From assembly GCA_015345905.1 (NCBI GenBank), contig JADDTR010000029.1, positions 62,001 through 126,000 of the forward strand: a stretch of 64,000 nt of DNA, given 5' to 3'. The notes below the pieces were generated by a model. The model did no database searches, was not told where the DNA came from, and worked only from the letters and a program-made list of their open reading frames with translations. Each line of letters begins with the position of its first letter. The stretch's first letter is position 1. Shown one piece after another: positions 44,614 to 56,583 of the stretch. The translations under genes were made by a program, and so were the position numbers. Source of the stretch: Aotearoamyces nothofagi (Eukaryota; Ascomycota; Leotiomycetes; Leotiales; Tympanidaceae).

Positions 44614-47090
44614 ATGGGTCTCCTACAATGGGTGGTTAAAAATGATGCTATGAAAAATGATCCACCTCAGATCTACGGATGGAGGGTATTTCTGTTGGCT
44701 TGCAGCTGTAAGATCTAACACCCCCTTAGGTCCAATCAACCTCTTGATATCTCTCCTACTCTCTGGTCTAATATTTACTCATATCTTGATCCGTAGCTTG
44801 CTTTGGTGGAATGCTGTTTGGTTGGGATATTGGAACTATTGGCGGTATCCTCACACTTCCGGAGTTTAAGAAGTTAGCTAAACCCTCGTCATTTTACAAA
44901 ATGCCGAGTCTAACAAATGTCGATAGGGTTTATCATATTAATACGCTGAGTGATACGGCTGCTGCAAATCTCAGTGCAAAGTATGCCAATCAACATCGTT
45001 GCTCTTAAATCACTTACTCACGATACCCAAGTATTGTGTCGACTCTCCAAGCAGGGTGTTTTGTTGGATGCCTAGCTTCATACTGTTAGTATTTACTACC
45101 CAATCGTTGCTTTCGAGGCATAGTAATATTTATTAATATATTAAAGGGTTTTCTGATAAATGCATGTCACTCTTATATTGTTGCTTATTTTGGGGCTTAT
45201 ACAACTCTAGATGGCCGCAAGCCGGCTTTGTTGGTGTCAGCTACTTGGGCTACCGCTGGTGTGATTATGCAGTAAGGCCAAGAGCACAATAGTAAATGAA
45301 AGCCTATTAATCACTGTATAGATCTGCAGCATCAGGGAAGATAGCCTGCATGTTCGTTGGAAGGTTTGTTAGTGGGGTTGGTGTCGGAGTATATATAACC
45401 TTCCCTCGTTTCTGACTACTTCGCACCTAATAATTTTCCAATTTCAGGCCTCATCAATGCTCACACCGCTATACATATCCGAAAACGCTCCTCGTGCTAT
45501 TCGAGGTGGCTTAACTGGCTTATACCAGCTCTTCATCGCTACCGGAGCCATGCTAGCATTTTGGGTAAACTACGGGTAAGGAGGCACTTTGGGCAATGCC
45601 TTAAAGTCTCGTCTCACACATTCTAGTGCATCACTCAATCTAGAAGGAAATGTTATATTTATTGTGCCGTTGGCAATGCAAATGCTTCCCGCTGTGTAAG
45701 CTAACTTCTAATTCTACCATTTCTGAACCCTGACATCTACAGCTTACTCTTTCTGGGAATGCTTTTCTGCCATGAGTCTCCTAGATGGCTCGCACGACAA
45801 GATCACTGGGACAAAGCTAAGAATGTCTTGTCTATTACAAGGCATCTCCCACTCGAACATGAGTATATCCAGATGGAAATCAGCGAGATGAGCGAACAAT
45901 TGGAAAACGAGGTTACTTGAATCGAGCTTTGAGAATGTTGAGATAACTAACTGTAGGTAGCGTCGTCTAATTCGTGGTGCATCATTTATGGACCTGCAGC
46001 GCGAGATGTGGAAAGTTCCTGGAAATCGTAAGAGGGCTTTGATCTCAATTGGCTTAATGATCTGTCAACAGGTAGGTAGATGAAGCAAAAACACCTCTTC
46101 TGGCTGCTAATATCTTTATCGTTAGATGACAGGAACGAATGCTATCAACTACTAGTGAGTAAGCAGTCTTTGAAACATATCTCATATCGTTCTCCTTTTA
46201 GGTGAACATGTTAACATTTACTTTGCGAACTTTAAGTGCTCCTCAAATCTTCGAGGATCTTGGCATCCAGGTATGGGTATCAAGTATCCTAGTTTTATGC
46301 ATCTAATGAATATAGGGTGTGTCGACTGGATTATTCGCAACCGGCATATACGGCATCGTAAAGATGGTAACCTGTTCTGCATTCCTTCTCTTTGCTGCCG
46401 ACTCACTGTATGTATCCTTCTTTGGAATAACAAGGATAGTAGAGGCTATAGAACCGTGTGATGACGTTATCTAGTGGCCGCCGTAAGAGTCTTCTCTGGA
46501 CATCTATCGCCCAAGGAGTCGCAATGTTTATCATTGGTATCTATGTTCGAGTATCTCCCCCATTGTTAGGCCATCCGATTCCGCCTTTCGGTTATGTTGC
46601 TTTGGTCTGCATCTTTCTTTTCGCGGGATTCTTCCAGTTTGGATGGGGTCGTAAGTATCACCACGTCCCTCGATGGCTCCTTATTTATTTAAAAACCCCT
46701 AACATATCGGTCTTGATAGCGTGTTGCTGGATCTACGTCAGCGAAATCCCCACCGCCCGCCTCCGAAGCATGAATGTTGCTCTCGCAGCCGCAACTCAAT
46801 GGGTAACTCCCCTCCTCCATCTCAAGAAAATTTCCACTAACCAACACCAGGTCTTCAACTGCGTCGTGGCTCGCGCCGTTCCCACCATGCTCGTAACGGT
46901 AGGCAACCAAGGCTACGGCACGTACTTCATCTTCGGCAGCTTCTGCTTTAGCATGTTCTTCTTCGTCTGGTTCCTGATCCCGGAAACTAAAGGGCTGAGC
47001 CTGGAGCGCATGGATGACGTGTTTGGTGTTACGGAGCTGGTTAAGGCGCTGGATCTGGCGGATGAGACTGTGAAGGAGGATAAACTGTGA
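44614..47090 (+). CDS. MFS sugar/quinate-type transporter, 17 exons
   Basis: Plasma-membrane sugar-porter of 516 residues. Exons: 44614-44707, 44797-44872, 44927-44980, 45032-45084, 45147-45161, 45211-45271, 45322-45388, 45448-45575, 45627-45695, 45743-45911, 45961-46071, 46126-46154, 46237-46270, 46316-46407, 46475-46650, 46720-46802, 46851-47090. Every junction restores sugar-porter sequence: [16 protein letters not shown] (TM1), [25 protein letters not shown] (TM2/loop), [12 protein letters not shown] (TM4), [45 protein letters not shown] (TM7), [20 protein letters not shown] (TM10) and [14 protein letters not shown] at the end. Exon 5 is only 15 nt and is followed by a GC-AG intron (45162-45210). 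The 12-helix core is complete. The substrate is probably a sugar or sugar acid. Confidence 0.9.
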
Positions 47091-48733
47091 AATAGATAAT
47101 ACTCTTCATCTAACGGCAGAAATACGGTAGCGGATATAGATATATTGGCTGTCGAAGCAAAGGATATCTCTAAGCTAGTAGATACAGGGGGAGAAGGCGA
47201 TACGGCTTGGACTGTCGTGGCTCGACGATGAGAATTCAATAAGGATTTTGATGAGGATTTTCAAAGACTCCAGTAACCAAGTCGTTCTTCGCTCCAGCTC
47301 GTCTATATTGTGGATTTCAAGTAATTCCTAGCAGGAGCATATCACATCGTCCATGTTTCAGCATCTAGGATATATCCGCGATAAGAGATGACTGGAACAG
47401 CTCATTCCCGTACCCTTAAGTTCCTGCCCAATACAAGATAGATACTGCTGGTGATTTCAGCACACGGTGACAGGACGTGGAAGAAATCCCTCCAGGGGCA
47501 ATGCCTGGCCTACCTCGACAAGGCCCTGTTTTGGTTTCCGGACACTTCTGTTTTGGCAGATGAGATAAGATGGGATGAAACACCGGTAAACTCAATATTG
47601 CGGTTGGTATCTATCGGGAGCAGGACGGGGCGTTCTGTAGATGAAGGGTTTGGGTAAGCAGGGTTTAGCTGGGGGGCCGTTGGAGCGAGTTGATAATGGG
47701 TCTTGGATCGCTGAAGGGTTATATATCATAGATGTATAGTTTGTACTGCAACGTTGCCACCGCCAAGCAGAAAGGGCCATGAGTCTCGATCCATCCCAGG
47801 CTCGCAGCCGACACCACCCCATCACATTACAGCTTGTTGATTCCGCTCGTCCCATCTCCCATCCCATCTATCGTCCCAGGGCTGCCGTTTCAGCCGCCCG
47901 CCTCCACCCGCCTCTCCGTTTCTCGACTCTCGACTTCGAAACGCGAAGCCTCGTCGTCCCATGTTTCGGCCGCGGCCATACTGCCGCAAGCGGGAATAAC
48001 GGCCCGCCAATAACGGCGTGCACCCGCCCGTTCCTGAGCTGCACCACGTGCGGCGCAAGGGACAGCTCGAGATTGCACTGTGCGCTCGCGGCGGCGATTT
48101 GTTCAGGGGAAGAGGGAGAGGAGGAGTGCTTTCTGGGCCGGTAGGGGGTTGTGCTTTCTGGGCGAGGGGGCTGTGGATTGTCGACCGACCCGACCCGCCT
48201 TAATAGGACGCGGACTCCTATCGACCACGAACTTGTCTGTCCGCAAACAGCCTCTTCTGCCTCTTCTCCTGCTCCGTTATTTCCACAGGGCGCAACGGAC
48301 CCCTAGCTCTGCAACTGCGCAGGGCATGATGCTCTGTACCAGGGCGCGCATTCTGGTACCGGGGCTAGAGGGGCACTGCGCGCAGACCGCAATGCGACTC
48401 TGCAGACCGGGCACACGCAAGCAGCCCGGGTCGCTGTTCTGTCAAGCTAGGACGGCACGGCGCGATGGCTTCTTATACATGACCGCCCCTGTGACGCGCT
48501 TTTAAAGATGGGTTTCCCGTGTCCCTGGCGGATACAATCACGGATTGGGATGCTGCTATTCGGCGCTGGCGCAGATTGCGGACTCGAGGACTGCGGGCTC
48601 GTCACCACAGAGTGGAGATAGGAAGGGATAAGTATTAGATGTCGCGCTGTTTGGTGAGGATGTTTCTTTAAGCATAAATCTGTGTTACACTCTTTATTCT
48701 TTTCGTTGTATACAATACGTTCCTTTTCTCGTT
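47091..48733. other. Intergenic before the beta-1,6-glucanase gene; GC-rich, no supported gene
   Basis: Several long shadow frames exist between 47770 and 48510 because the DNA is GC-rich, but none has a family signature or consistent intron pattern. The last 200 bases form the GH5 gene's promoter and leader. Confidence 0.5.
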
Positions 48734-50314
48734 ATGTTCTCACATATATTGGTGGTCTTGGCGACTGCTAGTGTTACTTTGGCTGTATGTATAAGCTTGA
48801 ATTTTACTATTTTACTTCAGTCCAGCATGTCTATAGTAGTTAGATCTTCTTTATACACATCTTATAGCTACCTCTCCTGACATTTTGGCGTTGCTGATTC
48901 CCCCAGTGGCTACCCGGTGAACAAAGAGACCTCATCAACCACAACGGCACCAACCTCTTCAACCTAACCGCCCCAAGCACCTCCAACAACACAAAACGCT
49001 GGCTCCCCAGCAGCGGCACGATCCGCGGTGTGAACCTCGGGTCCCTGTTCGTCTTTGAGCCGTGGATTGCAGAAACATCATGGACCTCGCTCGGCTGCAG
49101 CGGTCTTAAGTCGGAATTCGACTGCGTCTCCTCCCTTGGACAGACAGCCGCCAACACCGCCTTCCAGAGCCACTGGGCCTCCTGGATCACCCAGGCCGAC
49201 ATCACCGAGATGGCGAGCTACGGCCTGAACACGATTCGCATCCCAGTCGGGTACTGGATCAGAGAAGACATTGTGTATTCCGACAGCGAGTACTTCCCTC
49301 AGGGTGGCCTGGCCTACCTCGAGCAGGTCTGCGAGTGGGCTGCCGAGGCCGGGTTCTACATCATCATCGATCTCCACGGCGCGCCTGGTGCGCAGGTTGC
49401 TGAGAATCCTGACACCGGACAGTATGCTTCGACGCCCGGCTTCTATGTCGACTACCAGTACGAGCGCGCGTTGAAGTTCCTCGAGTGGATGACGACGCTC
49501 GTACATAACACCACGGCCTTTCGCAACGTCGGCATGCTCGAGATCGTCAATGAGCCGGTCCAGAACTCGAACACTGTGGCCACCATGTTGTCGAGCTACT
49601 ACCCCGACGCTTTCACAGTAAGTCCCCCTCCAGCACCAGATATGAGAACTGTCCCCCGCCTTTTCACGCGCATACCTCCTTCCTCACACCACTAACCCCA
49701 CCCAGCGCATCCGCGCCGCCGAAGCCGCCCTAAGCATCACCAGCAACAACTACCTGCACATCCAAATGATGAACGAGAAGTGGGGCTCAGGCGACCCCAC
49801 CACGTACCTGACCGACGACTATTTCGCCGCCTACGACGACCACCGCTACATCAAATGGGACACCTCGGTCGACGTATCCCAAGCCAGCTATCTCGCCGCC
49901 TCGTGCGCTGACGACCGCGGCGGCGATTCCCCGACCGTCGTCGGCGAGTGGAGCCTGAGTGTCCCGGACGACGTGCAGTGGACGGCGGATTGGGAACCGA
50001 GCACGCAGCAGGCGTTTTATGAGCAGTGGTTTGCGGCCCAGGTTATTGCGTACGAGAAGCAGCAGGGCTGGATCTTCTGGACGTGGAAGACAGAGTTGGG
50101 GGATTATCGGTGGGGATATAAAGGTTTGTTTCTCTTTCTTCTCTTCTCCCCCCCCTCTTCATATTTCCTCCCCTCTTCCCCCCTAGCAAAACTCTCTCAT
50201 CTCTCTCACCAGACAAAGCAGTCGCATTACTAACTACGATGCTTCCTAGATGCCGTCGCAGCAGGAGTGATCCCGACCGACCTCGACACCGTCTATGACG
50301 AGGGCGCTTGCTGA
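48734..50314 (+). CDS. Secreted GH5 endo-beta-1,6-glucanase
   Basis: Hydrolyses beta-1,6-glucan, a fungal cell-wall polymer (exgB/neg1 type). Exons 48734-48784, 48907-49617, 49706-50123 and 50250-50314 give 414 residues. Exon 1 encodes a signal peptide ([17 protein letters not shown]). Next are the conserved opening [10 protein letters not shown], then [30 protein letters not shown], and [13 protein letters not shown]. The acid/base glutamate is in IVNEP (E233) and the nucleophile in VVGEWSLS (E335). [20 protein letters not shown] closes the barrel across the last intron. Several N-glycosylation sequons (NLT, NNT, NTT) occur. The enzyme may act in wall remodelling or mycoparasitism; the sequence cannot tell these apart. 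Confidence 0.93.
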
Positions 50315-51183
50315 TCTTCACTTCTTCTTTGTCCTGTATATACTCTTTCTTCCTCTTGTGTATATATACATTACATAGATCCACAATACCCAAACGCATA
50401 GAAATAGACCAATTATAAATTTATAACTCTTCAACCCTACAATTGCATATCATATAATCCACAGCATGAGAACAAACAAACCTCCAAGCCTTGCTTATAA
50501 CCCGTTAACTCAAACGAGAAGCTCTTGCCGATAATCGACAGTAGTTTCTGGCGGTTTTGACCAGATGTTCCGGATTTATGCTCCGTTGCGTGCTCGATGC
50601 ACTATATGTATGATATCTATCGCGGTCTACGAAATCACACAACGGCTTCACATCACATCTCATCGCATCCCCGATTCAGAGTAAAGGATTCCATTCATTT
50701 GTGTAGCCAGCTACCTAATTAAAAGCAAAACCCGTTCAATGGCATTACAAAAAGCAAGATTATTAATCTCTTTCATGCCAAACTTCGACACCATGATAGC
50801 CCAAGGCCGAGCCAAGCAAAATATGACATTGAGTTGGTTTGGCCAGGGTGGCTTGGGGAGTACAAGGAGGCAGCACCGTGTAGTACAAGACTGGGTGGAT
50901 GGGAAGAGAACATTCTCGGAAAGTGAGATGATCTGTGAAAAGTAAGAGCAAGAAAGGTGTTGGTGAAATGTGCTCGAGTGATTTGTAACTTCCGGAGTGG
51001 AGGTTGGATAGATCAAAATATGTGAGGGTCAAGGTGAGGCTCGAGGCATCTAGAGGCAAGTCGTGAAGAGCTCACCACCAGCCAGCCCAGCCCGTCCTTG
51101 AGACGAATTCAGGAAACACCCCATCTTTCTCCTCCCAACTTCTGATCCATTCCCAAGCGCATCGAGGAAGCGAACCGCGTCGT
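50315..51183. other. Gap between convergent glucanase and GPCR genes
   Basis: No supported gene. Confidence 0.55.
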
Positions 51184-52683
51184 CTAGTAGCGGCGAAGTC
51201 TATTCCTAATGGTATAAATGTAGAGGAACCGGAAGAAGTAAAAGACTCTCAGAAAGAAGACCCTGTAGACATAGGTAGTATCCAGCTGACCTCTGCCAAT
51301 CATCCACTTCCAAAACTGGACGCACGCATCTCTGCTAGTCAGGATATAGATGACGGCGTTCCAGAAGCCTTGCAGGGGGAGCACGAAGCTGGCAGCCCAG
51401 GCTAGCTCTACAGAAACGGTGCCGGGGTGGACCATTGAGTAGATGCGGTTTGCGGTGGATGGGATCCAGGTGATGAGCATGGCGAAGAAGAAGCAGGCAG
51501 CTACTCGAGCGTATGCCCAAGCGGCATCATTAGACTGACGGGTTGATTTGCAGTGGGTCACTGTAGAGGTTATTGACTTCTTGATTGAATACACAAATTC
51601 AATCAGTGGGGTGAGTGTCGGAATTCGCCAACGCTTGACAGGAGGAGGACCAGTGATGGTGATGGTGTATTCATTAAAGGAACCGTGATAGTATTCTCCC
51701 TCGTAGAAAATTAGACTGCTTCGATTTCCACCGAAGAGAAGGCTGCTACGATTGTTTCCAGCAGGGTTTCCGGGATCGGCGACAGGACCATTGCTGCTCG
51801 TAGAAATAATCATACTGCTCCGGTTTAAAGCATTACCTGAGCCGAGATGGGCAGGAGTAGTCCTGGGATCTTGGATAACTTCAAGAGGCTTGCTGGACGT
51901 GTAGACTTCTGTCATCCTGGTACCTATGAAGGAGCAGCCTGCATGATCCATCTGCAGTTGTGAATTCTTCGTGAACTCCAGAAGTATCTTTCGCTTTCGA
52001 TAGATTTGTCTCCCAGCTTGTACATAGATCAAGAAGCTGACGGAGATGGCAATCCTGAAGAGAATGTTAGCTGGAATCGTGCAAGTAAACTTGGAAACTT
52101 ACCAAACAGGTCCGTAGAAGCTCGCGATTCTAACGATGTCATATTCGTCTGAGATCCAGCACCACATAACAGCATCGCCGTACATACGCACATTGTCCTT
52201 GTTGGAAATGAAGATGTAGGTGAAGGCTGGGACAAATGGGGCGCCATAACACCCAAGCAGGTACCATTTATCCATGTGTCGGAGATCTTTTGCTGCGTAC
52301 CTACGGTTGAATGCGAGATAGACGTTCCATGCCATTGCAAGAGTCCAGAATGCATCTGCAGGCATGAACCTAAAGAAGATTAGCTAGAGCTTGGAATAAG
52401 AATGTATGGAGTCTCACATTTGGATCAAGAAACCTTGAGTCTGGCAGAGGTTGGCATTCTGGTAGTTGATACCGTCTCTGCCGATGATCGTGGCAACGTT
52501 GGACATGACATTTCCTAGAGAGGCATAGAAGACGAGCCTATTTACTGGTTTCCGGAATGCTTTGGACATAGAGAAGGTGGAAATGACGAAGAAACAGCCT
52601 AGGAGAGAAAGAGTGGAGCAGATTCGCTCTACAATGACAATGTTGGACAGAAGGTCCGGTGGAACAGTTGTAACACCAGGCAT
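51184..52683 (-). CDS. cAMP-receptor-like G protein-coupled receptor
   Basis: Seven-helix receptor of the Dictyostelium-cAR/fungal class. Exons 52683-52418, 52369-52103 and 52054-51184 give 467 residues. The amino end is short, with TM1 (RICSTLSLLGCFFVISTFSM), then VNRLVFYASLGNVMSNVATI for TM2, CQTQGFLIQMFMPADAFWTLAMAWN for TM3 (across intron 1), YLLGCYGAPFVPAFTYIF for TM4, and FYGPVWIAISVSFLIYV for TM5 (across intron 2). A third cytoplasmic loop of about 155 residues, rich in Ser/Asn, separates these from TM6 (ARVAACFFFAMLITWIPSTANRIYS) and TM7 (AWAASFVLPLQGFWNAVIYI). The end is short and basic. The ligand is unknown. In related fungi such receptors couple to nutrient or pH sensing. Confidence 0.9.
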
Positions 52684-55218
52684 AGTGAGGGTTGATCAGG
52701 ATATCTTGATCAGAGATGGGTTTGGGTTCTGTAACTCGATGACTGATGTTTCCACCAGTATTGAAAGACTGAAGTTGAAAGAGAAGTAGAGACTGGAGAA
52801 GAGTTGTGAAATGAGGGAGGTCGAGGTGAAGTTGGGAGCTATTTAAACTCCCACGAGACTGCCGCAGCCTAGAATCGGTGGACTGAGGCCGTGATACTGT
52901 ATTGGACAATATTTGGAGGACCCCCATAACATCCAACCCAGTTAATGCCTTCCAACTGATTCACGAACACCGCCAAGCTGCTCATGCACGATGTTCTTGA
53001 ATCCCTTTGAATTTTTCCTTCAAAGAAAAGATATATTTACCTCTATCATATGCCAGTAAAGACGACTCCAGGAGATGAGCGACGAAATCGATGCAGGTTC
53101 TCATGCTCCAAGCGAGAATCTTGAACCAAAAAGTATTTTCCTACATAGGAGAATCCCTACCTATTAAGGATTGGAACTGAATGAGGAATCATTAGGTAGA
53201 AAATAAGGGGTAAGTTCTAGTGTCGATAGCTGCTTGCAGTCTTCGGGAGTATTCATGACCAGGAAAAAAGGTACCATAGAGGATAGATACTTCGCTCAGG
53301 CTATCCTGCATCTTCTCCAATCTAGAGATCTTGCCATTGTGTGCACTCTAATATACACGCCTTAGCATATTCCATTCAGGGTGTTGAAGCCTGTGCAGGT
53401 GCGTTCGATCAACTTAGGCACTGACTTATCTTATAGTTTCCCATACGCGGTACTAGTATGTATGTTTGTGCTATTTAAAGAACGTTAAATCGAGCCGTTG
53501 GCTATTGCATGTAGACGAAAGGCATCCAATGCAGCTTGCCGATTACATGCTGTAGTTTTACATATCCCTTCAGTTAGAAACCACTACTGACCTCGTTGAT
53601 AGGTGCTTGCAAGATATCCAGAGGCTTGAATAATAGTGAGAATAGTGGGATAGCCCAAAACCTAGTTCTTCTACCTGGTGGCTGTCTTGGCTATCTCGCT
53701 CTTTCCCTGAGAGAACGGTATCGAGATTGAGTCAATGTGGACGGTGCCCTGCTTATGACTTACTCCGCGGAGAGCCATCGATAGATTGGCAGGCTCTCTG
53801 CCATACCTACCTATTGCTCCATTAGAGAGGCGACAACAGATAGGAATTTGGGCTGACGAAAGGAGATATTCTGATATTTTGTATCAAAGAGGCAAATATG
53901 GAGGAAATTACCGCACAACATTACCTCGCCTGTCTTCAAGGGATAGGTTTCTTCCGATACACAGACTAGGTATCAATCGACGTGAGTCTGTCCCTCACTC
54001 CAACCATAGCCTATGTATGCATATAGCCTCCCGAGTTGAAGGCTTGAAAGATGGTAACAGGCAATGCAGGGGTGCTCACGAGAGCATGCAACCAATTAAG
54101 GTTTGTGGATGAAGCCAAGCTGTCTGATAGAGACATCGAAGTATGCCAGGCCTTCGAAGCCAGAGACCGTACCACGATACCGATCGAGATGTTAGCCAGA
54201 AGATCCGAAGCCACAGATGGTGCTGTTGCATGACCATGACCGTCGAGGCCCGTTGATGGCATCCCCAGTAGACTCATCAGATGTCAGGGGGGGCCAGGGA
54301 TCCGTAAGTCAAGTTAAGCTCGACGCTAACCGTCTAGGAAGCCGATCAGATTGGCGAATGCGGGAAGGCCAGAATGAATTTGGATATCCCCGTTACTAGC
54401 TTTGGAGAGAGGTACTGAAAGTAATGCACCATCCTATGGAGTACGGCGAGAACTCGAACATCCAAATTCCTCTGCGGATGAGTCTTTTCTGGCTGTTATT
54501 TTGGGCGGGAGTCAATCTCTTTGGGATGGTGGACTCGAGATCCCGTATCAGTACGAGCTGGATCAATAGTACGGAAAGGTGTTTGAAGTTGGAGACAAGT
54601 ATCCTGAGCAGGGGCGGGACTGAAAGAGAGGTTTATAAGAATAAGGATAATAAAGCTTTCTTATTTGCAGTTCTATAATATCCAAATGAAATACCGCGTT
54701 GTTGTGCTTTTGCCTCACCGCTCTGTTACCACAGCAACGCGAAACCACCTCAACCTGGCACATTTCCATATTCACTCACCGCAAGCATAACGACAGAAAA
54801 CTCCTTTAATAGCCAAGCAAGATAGCACACTTGACACGTCGAAGATTTACTTCTATATTCTACAGTCATTGATATCTTTAAGACCATCAACAACAAAAGA
54901 AGCTAAAAACGGTCGGAAGTAAGGATTTGTTTTCTATAGGGATCTAAACTGAGTCTTTATTCTTTCTGATAATGAATTATATCATTCAAAATTTTAATGC
55001 CCTACAAAAGAAAAAGAAGAGAAGTCTAAAAGGGATGGAGTAAGTATTCATTCCCTCTCTCCTGCACAAAACACGTCTGCTAGCTTTCTTAGCTATGCCT
55101 TGTGTTCATTGTCCTACTTTGAACCCCAGCCAGCTCCGAACCCCATATTTGTCTTATTTTGTCTCGCAGCGTTAGATAAGACCTTGGATCGAGTGCTCTC
55201 AATGTTCTTTAAAGATGC
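52684..55218. other. Gene-poor 2.5 kb between the GPCR and an unknown gene
   Basis: No protein family recognised on either strand. Overlapping medium-length frames at 53790-54690 do not combine into a plausible exon series. The stretches 53000-53600 and 54770-55010 are AT-rich. It may hold a decayed gene, but I cannot identify one. Confidence 0.45.
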
Positions 55219-55980
55219 CTATAAAACTCCTCGTCCACCAGCCGGACTCGTAGGCGGTGTCCGCAGGCTCGCCGGCCTATTCCCATTCGCATACAAAAGA
55301 TTCATCGACCCCATGCTGTCTGTCTGGCTGGCTGGCATCACGACATGGCTCGATGGCATTGCCATGCTTAAATTCTGCTCCTCCAGCCTATTCCCTTCCA
55401 CGGCCCACCACGGCAATTCTGTAATATTCCAACTCTGGTTTTGGGATCTATCCCATAGCTTCGCTGCTCGCACATCTTTCCCACTGCCACCATCGAACGG
55501 GCACATAATTATCACCGTGGTTGGTTCCGGCTGCCAATCCATTCTCATTCCCTCATCATTACTTTCTCCCTCCACCTCCCGATTGTCATCCGCCGTCCAC
55601 TCCCTTAATCGCTTGTTTGTTTCCTCCATCGCCTGCACGAGATAATCTCTAAAGACCTTATTTCTCTGTACCAGGCTTGCATTTCCGTGGGCCGCCCTAT
55701 GCCTGCCAGTACCAGAATATTGGTTCTGCCTCGGGCGCTGAAACCGTGCATTGCTTTGTGAGATGTGATTTTGGGGATTATTCGATACAAATGCCTGACC
55801 TGTTGGTGCCGAGACGATATGTTGGCCAAGATGATGAGGTCTTTCCTGCGGTGGCCATTGCGCATTTTTGGATTGTGAGCGGCAATTTTTGTAGTGACCA
55901 AAAGTTGCAGAAGCCTCGTCATCGTCGTTGGAAGTCCCGTCGTAGAACTGCTGTTTATTACGGCGTGATTTTCGTGGCAT
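55219..55980 (-). CDS. Unknown hydrophilic, low-complexity protein
   Basis: Not recognised. The ATG at 55980 opens MPRKSRRNKQQFYDGTSNDD, and a single exon of 253 codons follows. The frame continues upstream, but the sequence there includes an Ile-Tyr run encoded by the (AT)n tract, so the inner ATG is preferred. It is rich in Asn, Gln, Arg and Ser and probably disordered. Only KVFRDYLVQAMEETNKRLREW and VRAAKLWDRSQNQSW look like helical or structured parts. No signal peptide or membrane segment. A long overlapping frame on the other strand (55100-55645) is regarded as its shadow. It could be nuclear or RNA-associated, but this is conjecture. Confidence 0.45.
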   Translation of the reverse strand: MPRKSRRNKQQFYDGTSNDDDEASATFGHYKNCRSQSKNAQWPPQERPHHLGQHIVSAPTGQAFVSNNPQNHISQSNARFQRPRQNQYSGTGRHRAAHGNASLVQRNKVFRDYLVQAMEETNKRLREWTADDNREVEGESNDEGMRMDWQPEPTTVIIMCPFDGGSGKDVRAAKLWDRSQNQSWNITELPWWAVEGNRLEEQNLSMAMPSSHVVMPASQTDSMGSMNLLYANGNRPASLRTPPTSPAGGRGVL

Positions 55981-56583
55981 GGCCGGGAAGTTTCGCTGGC
56001 GGGGGCAAAGGATAGATGAGGGATATATATATATATATATGGAGAGCGTTGATTGCATGGAAGTATGGAATGTTCGGCTTTGAGGGGTGGGAGTGTGGAG
56101 ATCATAGCAGAATAGGCTGGATGTTAGCTGAGACAATGGGGGAGAAAGAAGCGGAAAGCTTCCATAGCATTCAAGGGAAAGTCTTTCGAACTTAGCGAAG
56201 GCAAAGGATCTTTGTCTTTGAGCTGGGTTTTGAACCTTAGATCGGTTCAGCAGCTTATGATATATTCTCCCCTCTGCGAGTCGTGGCCAGTGTCATTGGC
56301 GGGCTTGATGTGTAGGTAAGGCTAATCACCAGTATAGATAGGCGAAATCGACGCATTAATCAGAAAGACCTCCAGAATCAAGCCTATAGTAATATCGCCA
56401 CCATCCATTGTTGAAATATTGGGGTTGATCCATTACCGATCTAGATTCACGTGTATGCTGTCAACAGGAACTCTTGCTGAGTTGTACCGCTTTTGATTCG
56501 ACCTAGAAATACTAATATACAACCAAACCTGCCATTAGGATGCGCTCCTGACTTCCATGCCGTATCAAACCACGAACATTGTC
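55981..56583. other. Upstream region of the unknown gene, with an (AT)9 tract
   Basis: The microsatellite at 56023-56040 lies about 43-60 bases upstream of the minus-strand ATG at 55980. No other gene is supported. Confidence 0.5.
56023..56040. repeat. (AT)9 microsatellite
   Basis: Nine perfect AT dinucleotides close to the start of the minus-strand unknown gene, where they could serve as a TATA-like promoter element. Confidence 0.9.

Noticed and set aside
47779-48505. Overlapping frames on both strands upstream of the glucanase gene
   Set aside because: GC-rich DNA keeps frames open by chance; no family signature or splice logic.
53786-54277. Overlapping frames in the region right of the GPCR
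   Set aside because: No recognised domain, and no splice pattern joins them.
55100-55645. 181-codon plus-strand frame overlapping the unknown minus-strand gene
   Set aside because: Overlaps it fully; the minus-strand protein has a more natural start and composition. It remains possible that the choice is wrong.
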